From Halalkalibacter oceani (GTDB lineage: Bacteria; Bacillota; Bacilli; Bacillales; Bacillaceae_D): DNA of 64,000 nucleotides. Position 1 is the first letter of the stretch. Every line of letters begins with the position of its first letter. The translations under genes and the position numbers were made by a program. The notes below the pieces were generated by a model. The model did no database searches and was not told where the DNA came from. It saw only the letters and a list, made by a program, of their open reading frames with translations. Shown here piece after piece: positions 52,574-62,038 of this stretch. The stretch lies in the NCBI RefSeq assembly GCF_023715705.1, contig NZ_JAMBOS010000015.1:23738-87737 (forward strand). Reading direction: 5' to 3'.

Positions 52574-53788
52574 CTATTGTTTATAGTCTACCCCCGCTGT
52601 GTAGCGGTTTGTTGCATTCCAGAGCAAGAATTCGTTAATTCCCTGCTCATGTAAAGCGCGGATTTGAGCTTCAACCTCTTCTTTTCCATAACGCTGATAG
52701 TTCCCTGACCCAAGCCAGCTTGCCGTGAAGTCTTGAATCCACGGCCGTGAAACCGGTGGATTGTCAAGCTGCGCCAATATGCCATTTTCCACTTTCGCAT
52801 ATTCACGCGTCAGCTCATATGGAAATAAATCGGGCTTGTCTATGCCAAAATAAGGCGTCCAGTGGCTTGGATAAATCATCGACGATATAACATCGACTTC
52901 GTTGGCGATTTTGGAAAAGTTTTGTCCAATGCCTGGTGCTTCCTTGATCGTAGCAGCGTATCCGAAAATATCGACCGATACATCCACGTCATACTTTTCC
53001 AGTCGCTCCTTCGCATAGGAAACAAAATCGGTCACAGCCGCCACCCTTTTTTGCACGTGATCGCCGTCGCCACCTTCATATTCCCCCACACTGTATTGCA
53101 GCACCTCGTCACGTCTTTCAAACCCTTCCGGAAAGCGGACATAATCGAATTGAATTTCCTGGAATCCCAGCTTGGCTGCCTCCTCGGCGATATCGATGTT
53201 ATAATCCCATACTTCCTTTAAGAAAGGATTGACAAATGCTTCGCCCCGCCCGTTCTTCCATACCTTTCCGCCATCGAGAAAGGACAGCTCCGGCCGTTGT
53301 TCTGCAAGAACGGAGTCTTTAAAGACGACAATCCGGGCAATTGGATAAACCTCGTTCTCTTCAAGCGTACGCATCAATTGTTCCGGATCATGAATATAAT
53401 TTTGAGAAATAGGATAGAATGGAGAATCCTCCCCGGGCCGGTACGTTAAATAGCCATGATCCTCTTTAATATCAATGACCATCGCATTCAACTCTGTCGT
53501 GTTGACCAGCTCAAGCAAGCTTGAAAAGCGCTCGCCGCCCGCTGAATTCCCGGTCACATAAATCCCCCGCACCCCGTCTTCCGGATAAGGAAACTGATAG
53601 CCGGAATCATAGACGAAGCGAACGACATCACCCGGCAGGGCAAGTGTCGTTTTGGCCAATGCTTTATGCTGGTGCTCCTTCCCAGTGGCGACGCTTGTCT
53701 CGGTTTCTGCTGCAACCGCTCCAGGACCAAATAACGTCAAGACACATAGTAGCATGAGCATTCTCGTCCACGGCTTCCCCATCTCCAT
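52574..53788 (-). CDS. Secreted putative glycoside hydrolase (DUF4015)
   Basis: 404 residues with a signal peptide (MLMLLCVLTLFGPGAVAAETE, cut near residue 27). The catalytic-type TIM barrel starts VRGIYVTGNSAGGERFSSLLELV, then NAMVIDIKEDHGYLTY, IARIVVFKDSVLAEQRPE, EIQFDYVRFPEGF, and VDVISSMIYPSHWTPYFG. These are the blocks of the DUF4015 family related to alpha-glucosidase-like hydrolases. Extracellular; substrate unknown. Likely followed in the same direction by nothing before yjbC's own promoter. Confidence 0.85.
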   Translation of the reverse strand: MEMGKPWTRMLMLLCVLTLFGPGAVAAETETSVATGKEHQHKALAKTTLALPGDVVRFVYDSGYQFPYPEDGVRGIYVTGNSAGGERFSSLLELVNTTELNAMVIDIKEDHGYLTYRPGEDSPFYPISQNYIHDPEQLMRTLEENEVYPIARIVVFKDSVLAEQRPELSFLDGGKVWKNGRGEAFVNPFLKEVWDYNIDIAEEAAKLGFQEIQFDYVRFPEGFERRDEVLQYSVGEYEGGDGDHVQKRVAAVTDFVSYAKERLEKYDVDVSVDIFGYAATIKEAPGIGQNFSKIANEVDVISSMIYPSHWTPYFGIDKPDLFPYELTREYAKVENGILAQLDNPPVSRPWIQDFTASWLGSGNYQRYGKEEVEAQIRALHEQGINEFLLWNATNRYTAGVDYKQ

Positions 53789-53826
53789 TCACGATCCTTT
53801 CTTCGTATCTTTCCGTCATCTATGTA

Positions 53827-54057
53827 TTAATCTTCATCCTTGGCATCCCAGTCTTCCGGAAGCGGCTCTTCCATTTCAGCTGCCAGTTGCTTGCGCTTTA
53901 CATCAAGCTGTTCTTTATGCCACATGAACTGGTCACGATTGATTAGCTGCTGCTTCCCATCATGAAATGCTTTAATATGACCAAGCTGTATTTGCTGCTG
54001 AAGATAAGCCTCCGGCAACTCCAAATAGTCTGCTAACTCTGCAACTGTAATGTACAT
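53827..54057 (-). CDS. Small excisionase/MerR-like DNA-binding protein
   Basis: 76 residues. MYITVAELADYLELPEAYLQQQIQLGHIKAFHDGKQQLINRDQF is a winged helix-turn-helix of the excisionase (HTH_17) type. The C-terminal half is charged and helical, ending PLPEDWDAKDED. There are no phage genes nearby, so this is more likely a host regulator than a true excisionase. It lies 38 bases upstream of the secreted hydrolase and may share its transcript. Confidence 0.72.
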   Translation of the reverse strand: MYITVAELADYLELPEAYLQQQIQLGHIKAFHDGKQQLINRDQFMWHKEQLDVKRKQLAAEMEEPLPEDWDAKDED

Positions 54058-54138
54058 CTTCCGTTCCTCCCTTCAAATTATAACGTCAGTCGAAAAAGCT
54101 TGTCATCCTTCTACCCGAAAAAAAACGTTTCAAAAACA

Positions 54139-54179
54139 GAAAAGACAGCGGGCGGTCCTCACCAGCTCGCTGTCTTCTC
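54139..54179 (-). terminator. Terminator of the TrhA-type gene
   Basis: GAGAAGACAGCGAGC and GCCCGCTGTCTTTTC pair over about 13 bases, followed by TGTTTTTG on the minus strand. Confidence 0.75.
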
Positions 54180-54182
54180 AGA

Positions 54183-54827
54183 TCAAATCGGCAGTACGTA
54201 GAACAGGATCATAAAGAAATGCAACACACTGCCCGCCAATACAAAGGTATGCCATACAGCGTGGTGAAACCTGAATCCGCGCCACACGTAGAAGATCGTC
54301 CCGAATGTATAACAAAGCCCCCCGGTCACGAGCAAGACAACTCCTGCAAAAGGCATGTTCTCAATCAGAGGGTTGATCGCAAATATCGCTAGCCAGCCCA
54401 TTCCGATGTAAAACAGCGTCGACAGAAACAGGAAGCGCTTGACAAAAAAGATTTTAAACACGATTCCCGCCGTCGCCAGCCCCCAAACAATGCCGAACAA
54501 CGTCCAGCCAAGTGTCCCTTGAACGACGATAAAAAGCAAGGGTGTATAGCTCCCGGCAATAAACAAATAAATCGAAGCATGATCAAAAATTTCAAAGATG
54601 TTCTTTAATTTGCCGGCCGGCAAGCTGTGAAGCATCGTTGAAGAAAAATATAACATCAGCATCGTAACTCCGTAAATCGTAAAGCTGATAATATGGAGCG
54701 CTGTGCCGTGAACAGACGAAAACACAATCAGCAGCACGAGAGCTGCTATACTTAACAGGACACCAATTCCGTGGGTAATGGCATTTGCCAGTTCTTCTTC
54801 TTTTGAAAACGTATGAGTAGTCGCCAT
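54183..54827 (-). CDS. Hemolysin III / TrhA-family membrane protein
   Basis: 214 residues, seven membrane segments. EELANAITHGIGVLLSIAALVLL, the SSTMLHSLP and FEIFDHASIYLFIAGSYTPLLF blocks with His/Asp metal ligands, and the C-terminal FRFHHAVWHTFVLAGSVLHFF are the PAQR/hemolysin III signature. B. subtilis YplQ (TrhA) belongs here and acts in membrane-energy and lipid homeostasis. ATG preceded by AAGGGGGAA. Confidence 0.92.
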   Translation of the reverse strand: MATTHTFSKEEELANAITHGIGVLLSIAALVLLIVFSSVHGTALHIISFTIYGVTMLMLYFSSTMLHSLPAGKLKNIFEIFDHASIYLFIAGSYTPLLFIVVQGTLGWTLFGIVWGLATAGIVFKIFFVKRFLFLSTLFYIGMGWLAIFAINPLIENMPFAGVVLLVTGGLCYTFGTIFYVWRGFRFHHAVWHTFVLAGSVLHFFMILFYVLPI

Positions 54828-55150
54828 TTTTTCCCCCTTTTCTTCTTCTTTTATAGTATACCAAATTCTCGCCGATCAATCGCTGTTTTTTCAAGATTTT
54901 CTACATCATGGTTGCATTGACCAACACGCGTTAATATAATAAGTAAAACCGTGTAACGGCTTTTCCTGGAAGCGTGCGGAGCTGTTACCGGCATTTGAGG
55001 ATGGCTGTAAACGGACGACTTCTGCGAGTTGCGTGACGCCCGAAGCCCGGCGTCCTGCCCCGAATACAATCCGGACATTTCCATCCTTTCTGATCTTTAA
55101 AAAAAAATGATCCTTTTCGATAATGATCTAACACAAAGGAGGAAGGCACG
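54828..55150. other. Divergent intergenic region
   Basis: It carries the start regions of the TrhA-type gene and the HD gene. A small hairpin AAAACCG/CGGCTTTT is at about 54945-54965. No gene with a ribosome binding site was seen. Confidence 0.35.
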
Positions 55151-55660
55151 GTGAGATATGTTACTCTTGTTCAACTATTCGACCATCCGATTACGCAAAA
55201 GTTTGTAAAACGTTCCGGCATGGCTCATGCCATCGCCTGCGCTTATCATGCGTTCCGCTTGGCGCAAGAGCATGATGTCGATCCCGATATGGCAACAAAG
55301 GCGGCCTTTCTTCATGATATTGGTCACTATACGTGGTACCGGGACGGCCAATGGGATTACCAATTATATAAGGAATATGATATTCATGCGATCAAAGGGG
55401 CGGAGCGGGCACATAAACTGCTGATCCGCCTCGGGGAACACCCACGAGTCGCCAAAGAAATTGCCCTGGCGATTCTGCTCCATACCGATTCCTATCTGCC
55501 TGAAGGAGAGCTTGAGCTGAAGCCGCTTCAATACGTGGTCGCTCTTGCCGACGAAGCGGATGAGGAACCGGGAGGAGAGCATCATTATCGCACGATTGCA
55601 GATGAGCGGGCCCGCCAGATGCTCGGCGAGCTGGATAAAATAGTAGAAGCTGCCATATAG
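55151..55660 (+). CDS. HD-domain phosphohydrolase
   Basis: 169 residues from GTG 55151; AAGGAGGAAGGCAC upstream. Metal-binding HD motif AAFLHDIGHYTWY with the earlier His in GMAHAIACAYHAFRLA, and downstream LHTDSYLP and ALADEADE. Small soluble HD proteins hydrolyse nucleotides or phosphoesters; the substrate is not evident. Monocistronic, with a terminator after it. Confidence 0.85.
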   Translation: MRYVTLVQLFDHPITQKFVKRSGMAHAIACAYHAFRLAQEHDVDPDMATKAAFLHDIGHYTWYRDGQWDYQLYKEYDIHAIKGAERAHKLLIRLGEHPRVAKEIALAILLHTDSYLPEGELELKPLQYVVALADEADEEPGGEHHYRTIADERARQMLGELDKIVEAAI

Positions 55661-55698
55661 AAAAAGCGGCGTGTTCCGGACGGAGCCGCCGCTTTTTC
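55661..55698 (+). terminator. Terminator of the HD gene
   Basis: AAAAAGCGGC/GCCGCTTTTT stem followed by CC; a T-rich end lies within the stem. Confidence 0.7.
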
Positions 55699-55841
55699 CT
55701 GCGTTCAGCTGGTCCCTCAAGCTCTGCCTTCACCTTTGGCTGCTTTCCGCCCTTCTTCCTTTCCAATCACGATTGCGCGCTTTTCTATTGACGAAGTCCT
55801 GAGCTTCATGCTACATTTAGTCCAACACAACTGGATACCCG

Positions 55842-56005
55842 AAAAGGGGAGTAGCGACCAACTGGTCAATGAGTCGTCATGACAGTGGAATTCCACTCGG
55901 TTCATTGAGCTTTCTGGCATGAATGATCATGTTCATAAAGTACGCAAGACCTTTTTATGAGAGCCGCGATTTACGGGCAGACTCTCATAAAAGGGTCTTT
56001 TTTTG
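55842..56005 (+). ncRNA. yybP-ykoY (manganese) riboswitch with terminator
   Basis: The aptamer begins AAAGGGGAGTAGCG, the most conserved yybP-ykoY sequence, and ends ACGCAAGACCTTT (55943-55955), the matching 3' strand of P1; an internal CAGTGGAATTCCACTCGG helix lies between. The expression platform AGACCTTTTTATGAGAG pairs with CTCTCATAAAAGGGTCT (to 55998) and ends in seven T, so terminator and P1 compete for AGACCTTT. Mn2+ binding should stop termination and turn on the downstream exchanger. The family is known to sense Mn2+. Confidence 0.85.
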
Positions 56006-56033
56006 TGGTGTTAAAGAAAAGGAGGCAGCTTCA

Positions 56034-57029
56034 ATGGTTTTTGTCTGGTTTATTTTAGCGGCGGTCGTGACGGTGATCGCTGCTGTGAAACTTTCTACTT
56101 ATGCCGATACAATCGGGGAAAAGACATCCCTCGGCGGGATGCTTGTCGGAACAATTCTTCTCGCCGGCGCCACTTCTCTTCCCGAAGTTACAACGAGTGT
56201 ATCGGCGATTATTCTCGACAGTCCCGATATTGCTGTCGGGAACGTCTTTGGAAGCAACATGTTTAATTTATTAATTTTAGCAAGCTTTGATTTATACTTC
56301 CGCAAACAGCAAATTTTCGCTTCCGCTGACCGCTCGCACTTTTATACGGCAAGTTTGGGGCTGCTGCTGGCGATTGCCGCTCTTTTGGCCCTGACCCTTC
56401 GCCTGCCCTATCAGTTTCTTGAAATTGGGCTTGATACATGGGTGCTGATGACGATTTACGCAGCGGGTCTCTGGCTGATCTCTTATTTGTCGAAAAAGCA
56501 GCCGACCGCACCGCCGCAAATCGAACAGGAAGAGGAGTCACCCTATAATTTGTCGGCCATTCCTTTAAAGCGGGCTATCATCGGCTTTATTATCGCCGCA
56601 CTCGTCATCATGGGCGCGGGCACCCTTCTTACGGTCAGCGGCGATCAGATTGCTGTTATTACAGGTCTTGGAGCAAGCTTTGTCGGCAGCTTTCTCATTG
56701 CGGCAACCACATCACTTCCTGAAGCTGTTTCGGTTCTTGTCGCGCTGCAACTGCGCAATCATAACCTGGCGATCGGCTCGATTTTAGGAAGCAATCTGTT
56801 CAACATTTTGATCCTCGGTGCTTCCGATGTCTTTTACCGGAAAGGGACGATTATCAGCGCCGCTTCTGATGTGCATCAGATTACCGCGGCGGCAGTCGGG
56901 ATCCTTTCCATCGTCGTTTTATATTCACTCGTTCGCAAGCCGAGAGAGTCAGCCTTCCGCTACGCTCTCCCTTCCTTAATCTTAATTGTTCTCTACTTCG
57001 TCTCGTCCTACCTGATCTTTATTCAGTAG
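56034..57029 (+). CDS. CaCA-family cation exchanger (YrbG-like)
   Basis: 331 residues from ATG 56034 (GGAGGCAG upstream). An upstream in-frame start at 55923 lies inside the riboswitch and is rejected. Two homologous halves carry the exchanger alpha-repeats: GATSLPEVTTSVSAII...GNVFGSNMFNLLIL and ATTSLPEAVSVLVAL...GSILGSNLFNILIL, with the ion-binding Glu of each repeat. About 10 membrane segments. Family members exchange Ca2+ (or Mn2+) for Na+ or H+. The Mn-sensing riboswitch predicts a role in Mn2+ export here. Confidence 0.88.
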   Translation: MVFVWFILAAVVTVIAAVKLSTYADTIGEKTSLGGMLVGTILLAGATSLPEVTTSVSAIILDSPDIAVGNVFGSNMFNLLILASFDLYFRKQQIFASADRSHFYTASLGLLLAIAALLALTLRLPYQFLEIGLDTWVLMTIYAAGLWLISYLSKKQPTAPPQIEQEEESPYNLSAIPLKRAIIGFIIAALVIMGAGTLLTVSGDQIAVITGLGASFVGSFLIAATTSLPEAVSVLVALQLRNHNLAIGSILGSNLFNILILGASDVFYRKGTIISAASDVHQITAAAVGILSIVVLYSLVRKPRESAFRYALPSLILIVLYFVSSYLIFIQ

Positions 57030-57064
57030 GACGAGAGCTTAGAGTAGCGCCACTTACTACAGGT

Positions 57065-57112
57065 TCGTTGTGACAAAACCGCCACAACGGACTTTACACG
57101 ATCGTGGCGGTT
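57065..57112 (+). repeat. Dispersed hairpin repeat, divergent partial copy D
   Basis: TTCGTTGTGACAAAACCGCC, CACAACGGACTTTACACG and ATCGTGGCGGTTC match the core of copies A and B over about 48 bases with several changes. Next to copy C, in the same convergent gap. Confidence 0.6.
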
Positions 57113-57202
57113 CAGGGCGTTCCGCCCCTGCTGAAGTTTTTTTAAATATGGACTTTCCATGAACTAGGGGCTGGTCGGCCTTCCATCACTTCTACAATAA
57201 GA

Positions 57203-57373
57203 AGGAGAGGCTGTGACAAAAGGTTGTTTTTTTTACCTTTTGTCACAGCCTTTAAGCAATGAGCGGAACCGCCACGATCTTTTAAAGCCCGTTGTGAGTG
57301 GGTTTCTCATAACGGGCTTGTGGCGTGTGAAGCCATTGCCAGTAGGTCCAAAGCTAGTTTTGTCTCAAGCTCT
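57203..57373 (-). repeat. Dispersed intergenic hairpin repeat, copy C
   Basis: Read on the minus strand it matches copy A (23691-23860) over about 120 bases with one or two differences, from GAGCTTGAGACAAAACTAGC to TCATTGCTTA. The ending hairpin differs (GAGGCTGTGACAAAAGG...CCTTTTGTCACAGCCTC), a strong terminator for either strand. Located between the convergent exchanger and thioredoxin genes. Confidence 0.85.
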
Positions 57374-57383
57374 CTTCCTTTTT

Positions 57384-57947
57384 TCACTTACGCAGCAGGA
57401 TCAGATCTTCCATCATCTCATAGGTCATCCCGCCGTTAATCCGCTGAGTGATGATGCCATGCTCATCAATGACAATCGTCGTCGGGATACCAATGATTTG
57501 ATAAGCTTTCAGAATATCGCCCTCTTCATCAAGAAGCGGATCAAAATACGCGCGGAAGTGCTGAAGAAATGGTTTGATTTGTGACCTGTCCGTTTCCTGG
57601 CTCGTCATATTGACCGCCAAAAAGGCGATATTTTTTTCCTTTAGGCGCTTTTCCATCTCGACGATGACCGGCATTTCTTCCTGGCATGGATGACACCATG
57701 TCGCAAAGAAATTGAGTACAACCGGCTGTCCGCGATAATCGGCAAGAGCAACCTGCTTCCCTGTTAAAGTCGGCAATTCAAAGGAAATCGCTTCTTGTCC
57801 AATTTGCGCCCCTGTTGTCACCTGGGCGGCTACTGCCTGTTCCACCTGCTGAAAGACGGTTGTTGATTGACTGTACATAAAGCCGACTCCGCACAGTAAG
57901 AGAATCAAGATGCTTCGATAAAAGGTTTGCCGCTTTTTATTGTTCAT
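57384..57947 (-). CDS. Membrane-anchored thioredoxin-like protein (ResA/TlpA type)
   Basis: 187 residues. One N-terminal membrane anchor (FYRSILILLLCGVGFMYS), then an extracytoplasmic thioredoxin domain: FELPTLTGKQVALADYRGQPVVLNFFATWCHPCQEEMPVIVEM with the CHPC redox centre and GIPTTIVIDEHG with cis-Pro. Such proteins reduce apocytochrome c or other exported disulfides. It is not next to a cytochrome c cluster, so the client is unknown. Confidence 0.88.
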   Translation of the reverse strand: MNNKKRQTFYRSILILLLCGVGFMYSQSTTVFQQVEQAVAAQVTTGAQIGQEAISFELPTLTGKQVALADYRGQPVVLNFFATWCHPCQEEMPVIVEMEKRLKEKNIAFLAVNMTSQETDRSQIKPFLQHFRAYFDPLLDEEGDILKAYQIIGIPTTIVIDEHGIITQRINGGMTYEMMEDLILLRK

Positions 57948-58031
57948 CCCATTCGCCTCTTCCCTGTAAAAATTGCTATAATGTAACCTATGTCCATCCG
58001 TTCATAATCATGCAAAGGAGGAGAAAAACCA

Positions 58032-58214
58032 ATGACCAAATTACAGATGGTTCAAGCCGTCGCTGTTAGTGCCCTCGTCATTTTCGTTGTTATTTCCTAT
58101 CAGCAGGATAACCGTAATGATTTCATCTTTTTCCCGTTAGTCGGTCTTAACCTGATCCTTTGGATAATGCGCCTGCGTGAGCGACGTCAGCAGCGTGATG
58201 CTGACCAAGCGTAA
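58032..58214 (+). CDS. Small membrane protein
   Basis: 60 residues; AAAGGAGGAG precedes the ATG. Two hydrophobic segments (MVQAVAVSALVIFVVISYQQ and FIFFPLVGLNLILWIMRL), then a charged tail RERRQQRDADQA. The last 68 bases overlap the convergent glycosyltransferase. No family recognised. Confidence 0.7.
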   Translation: MTKLQMVQAVAVSALVIFVVISYQQDNRNDFIFFPLVGLNLILWIMRLRERRQQRDADQA

Positions 58215-59304
58215 TCGTATTAATAATTTCCCTGGCCGCGTATGGTTTTTTCCGTTTCTTTGCCGATTGAATCATTTTCTCTTTCACCCGCTGATTCGAT
58301 AAAATCAGAGCGGTCTGTTCAGAAATCTGGCGGCGCGTAAACGCTCTTAGTGCCAATCCCCACTCGACAACGATATTTGCGTTTTGCTCTTCATGACCTG
58401 GAATCGGCTCATACAGCACGAGCGGGATTTCACAGGCGAGCGCCTCACTCAATGTCAGCCCGCCAGCCTTCGTGATCATGACATCGCTGATCGCCATATA
58501 CGAAACAAAATGAGCGGTATACGGAATTATGCGCACCTCATGCTTTGTCGAAACGGAGTTGATTTTCCGCGCCGCCTGCTCATTGCGCCCGGTCATACAT
58601 AGAATGGTCAGCTGCTTATCGATGCATTCCAGCTCTTCGAGAATGGTTTCGTAGCTTGAAATGCCAAAGCCTCCGCCCGCCACGAGAACCGTCGCCCGGT
58701 CAAGAGGAACATTTTGCTTTTCCCGAAACAGGGCTGCCTCTAACGGAGTCGGCGGCTCGGTCGGAAATGGAATTCCGCTCACATGAAACAATGTCGGCGA
58801 CAGCCCGTTCTGTATCGCAAACCGCGGTGCCTGTTCATCGATCGTAAAATAGCGGTTTACCTGTTTATGTACATAGGCGCGGTGCAGTTGAAAATCAGTC
58901 ACCACACTGTATAAAGGGATGTCGCAGCCCTGCTTTTCCTTCGCCAGCGCCAGCAGCAATGTCGCCAGTGGATGAGTCGAGATAATAAATGGCGGACTTT
59001 CCTGCGTGATGAACCGCTCGACCTGTTTTGTAAAAAGACGAATCATTTTCTCATAGGAATCAAGCCATCTTGACGATTGAAAATTTTCCGAAAAAAGCTT
59101 TCCCCAGATTTCCGGACGGTAGCGCAGCAGCCACGTATAGGACATGCGGATACTGTGATGAAGTAATGGATGAAGCCAATGTAGCGTATCAATCACCGTT
59201 ACACGGGAGTAGCCCCGTGCTTCAAGTTCCTTCCGCAACGCAAGCGCCGCCTGATCATGACCTTTCCCAATCGAAGCGGTAAACACAACTGGAACTCCTG
59301 ACAT
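58147..59304 (-). CDS. MGDG synthase/UgtP-like glycosyltransferase
   Basis: 385 residues from ATG 59304, chosen for AAAGAGGTG upstream; the open frame begins at 59313. N-terminal GVPVVFTASIGKGHDQAALALRKELEARG and SYTWLLRYRPEIWGKLF are the MGDG-synthase-type start (PF06925), followed by a GT28 C-terminal half with ATVLVAGGGFGISSYETILEEL, AISDVMITKAGGLTLSEALACEIPLVLYEP and GHEEQNANIVVE. Relatives glucosylate diacylglycerol from UDP-glucose. Likely a peripheral membrane lipid glycosyltransferase; the acceptor is not proven. Confidence 0.85.
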   Translation of the reverse strand: MSGVPVVFTASIGKGHDQAALALRKELEARGYSRVTVIDTLHWLHPLLHHSIRMSYTWLLRYRPEIWGKLFSENFQSSRWLDSYEKMIRLFTKQVERFITQESPPFIISTHPLATLLLALAKEKQGCDIPLYSVVTDFQLHRAYVHKQVNRYFTIDEQAPRFAIQNGLSPTLFHVSGIPFPTEPPTPLEAALFREKQNVPLDRATVLVAGGGFGISSYETILEELECIDKQLTILCMTGRNEQAARKINSVSTKHEVRIIPYTAHFVSYMAISDVMITKAGGLTLSEALACEIPLVLYEPIPGHEEQNANIVVEWGLALRAFTRRQISEQTALILSNQRVKEKMIQSAKKRKKPYAAREIINTITLGQHHAADVAHAGALSKGSG

Positions 59305-59462
59305 CAATAGCACCTCTTTCTGTAATATGCGCCTTACTTATAAAGTATGGAAAAGAAATACGTAATTATTCAAGCGTCCTTTTGTTATGTTTCCGTAAAG
59401 GATTGGTGAAAGGACAAGCATAATATGATAAAGTAGAAATCATGCAGATGGTGAAAGGATGA

Positions 59463-60453
<991 letters not shown>

Positions 60454-60455
<2 letters not shown>

Positions 60456-60480
60456 GAAAAGTCGCGTGCGGCTTTTCTTT
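60454..60480 (+). terminator. Terminator of trpS
   Basis: AAGAAAAGTCGC/GCGGCTTTTCTT, one G-U pair, tight loop, followed by TT. Confidence 0.65.
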
Positions 60481-60625
60481 GTGATATCTCAAGTCGTTAT
60501 TACATTCCTCAAGAGCCATGTCGCCAGTTTTTTTCAGATTGATGGCAGCAAAAGCAAGCATCGCCTGCGGAAAGCGTGTCCCCATCCCGGTAGCGAGGTC
60601 GAAGCGTCTAACCAGTCTAACCCTG
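60480..60625 (-). pseudogene. Possible transposase C-terminal relic
   Basis: A minus-strand frame reads RRFDLATGMGTRFPQ, AMLAFAAINLKKTGDM, ALEECNNDLRY. The FAAINLKK stretch resembles the C-terminal end of IS1182-like transposases (FACMNLKKLA). There is no start, no ends of an element, and no ribosome binding site. Low confidence. Confidence 0.25.
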
Positions 60626-60691
60626 ACTACAAAATAAAATAAGCCTGTCGACTTTGTCGACAGACTGAACGCCTGAATGAGGCTTTCATTG

Positions 60692-60740
60692 CTTAGAGGC
60701 TGGGCAAAGGTAAAAATAACCTTTTAAGCCCAGCTTTTTT
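60692..60740 (+). repeat. Dispersed hairpin repeat, 3' end only (copy E)
   Basis: CATTGCTTAGAGGCTGGGCAAAGG is shared with the right end of copy A and forms a hairpin with CCTTTTAAGCCCAGC followed by six T; it serves as a terminator between convergent trpS and the 60852 gene. Confidence 0.65.
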
Positions 60741-60852
60741 AGTACCCGTTATTCTTTTTCCAGATTTTCCCTACAAAAAAGGAAAGTCCTAATGTTCCAA
60801 CAAGTAAAACGACTGTGAGAATTTGCATGACGGTATAGGCAAAGTTATCCAT
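60739..60852 (-). CDS. Small single-pass membrane protein
   Basis: 37 residues from ATG 60852, with GGAGGGATAGC upstream, a near-perfect ribosome binding site. MDNFAYTVMQILTVVLLVGTL, GLSFFVGKIWKKNNGY: one hydrophobic helix and a basic tail. The T-run of repeat copy E touches its stop codon, giving a terminator. Function unknown. Confidence 0.65.
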   Translation of the reverse strand: MDNFAYTVMQILTVVLLVGTLGLSFFVGKIWKKNNGY

Positions 60853-60948
60853 GCTATCCCTCCTATGTACAGATTTTCTTCCTATTTTTCATTATAGGAG
60901 AGTCTTGCATAATTGTAAATGGAGGTCGTCAAAACGTCACAATCTACG

Positions 60949-61695
60949 TTATTTTACGCTTTCACCATGCTCCAGCTCCCAAAGTTTCTCGAAAAACGCC
61001 TGTCCCCGGACCATCGCTTCACATAGCTGGTGATGCTTGCTTGTCCACCCTGAGCGAATTTCCTGATAAAGCTGCTGCCAGGCTTCTTCTCTTTCAAGCA
61101 TTTGAATCCGCATATAATCACGTGGATTCCATTCCGTATACCAATAGCGCACCTCGGCGTCGGTCCCCGTCGTATAAAGCTGATCGAGCGCCATATAGAG
61201 CAGCTGCTTTAATTGACGTTCTTTTCGCGTCAACCCTTTCAGTTCTGCGGGATCTGGAGAAAGCATATGATATTCCTTTTCGCCAATTTCATGGTCAATG
61301 TCGAACTTTTTCAATTCATGCTGCTGCAGTAGCTCATAAACCGTTTGTTCCTGACGCGGTGTCAGACGGCTTTTGCGAATTGGCGTTTTATAGCCCATCG
61401 TATCAATCGCAATCACTTTCTCACCATCTGTCGCAACAAAGCAGTAATCAAGCTGCAAGCGTGACATGTTTTTTCGTAAATAGCTTTGCTGGTAAACCTC
61501 TTCCAACAATTCATCAGGCAGTTCATCTAAATAATTTTCAAGATAATCAAATAAGCGGGCACTTACGAATACAAGCTTGGCCTGATCCAGCACCTCAATC
61601 TTGTCTTCACTGCGCCATTCATGGAAATCACAAACGTTGTAGCCATTTTCCTCACCTTCAAACCAGTTGACCCATACGTCTCGAATATGGACCAT
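60949..61695 (-). CDS. yjbA: YjbA-family protein (DUF3603)
   Basis: 248 residues. Start [56 protein letters not shown] and [16 protein letters not shown] in the middle and C-terminal parts agree with YjbA of B. subtilis (DUF3603). Soluble, function unknown. Convergent neighbour order trpS-yjbA is conserved. Confidence 0.88.
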   Translation of the reverse strand: MVHIRDVWVNWFEGEENGYNVCDFHEWRSEDKIEVLDQAKLVFVSARLFDYLENYLDELPDELLEEVYQQSYLRKNMSRLQLDYCFVATDGEKVIAIDTMGYKTPIRKSRLTPRQEQTVYELLQQHELKKFDIDHEIGEKEYHMLSPDPAELKGLTRKERQLKQLLYMALDQLYTTGTDAEVRYWYTEWNPRDYMRIQMLEREEAWQQLYQEIRSGWTSKHHQLCEAMVRGQAFFEKLWELEHGESVK

Positions 61696-61790
61696 ATAAA
61701 GCCCCCCTTACTTCTGAATCAATTTGGTATCCACAGTATAGGCAGACTAGAACCAGTTTATTCCACAAGCTGCTAATTCCTGAGAATAAT

Positions 61791-62015
61791 TTATTTCGGA
61801 GGGCGACGGCGTTTACCGGGGGAGGGGAAGGTGAGGGCACCAATCGTCAAAGCGACTCCAGCCAAAAAGAGATACAGTTCAATGCGGTTGACAAGAAAGG
61901 CAAGGTACATCGTAAACTGATAGCCTGTCGTCAGCAAATTTAAATAGGCAAGGATGCTGACACCGCCAATAACCGCCAGCAAAATACCGATGACTACAAA
62001 AAATAGACGAATCAA
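61791..62015 (-). CDS. Small two-helix membrane protein
   Basis: 74 residues from TTG 62015, chosen because GGGGAGGTGG lies at ideal distance. ATG 62039 overlaps the yjaZ stop as TAATG and would add eight residues. LIRLFFVVIGILLAVIGGVSILAYL and IELYLFLAGVALTIGALTF are membrane segments; the tail is basic (GKRRRPPK). Coupled to yjaZ; family not recognised. Confidence 0.7.
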   Translation of the reverse strand: MIRLFFVVIGILLAVIGGVSILAYLNLLTTGYQFTMYLAFLVNRIELYLFLAGVALTIGALTFPSPGKRRRPPK

Positions 62016-62038
62016 CTTAACCACCTCCCCGCTCTTCA

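Noticed and set aside
53827..54057. Prophage or integrative element marked by an excisionase-like protein
   Set aside because: No integrase, attachment repeats or phage genes nearby; the neighbours are ordinary chromosomal genes.
55923..56033. Extended N-terminus of the cation exchanger from 55923
   Set aside because: This stretch is the riboswitch P1 strand and terminator; the ATG at 56034 has a proper ribosome binding site and starts the first membrane segment.
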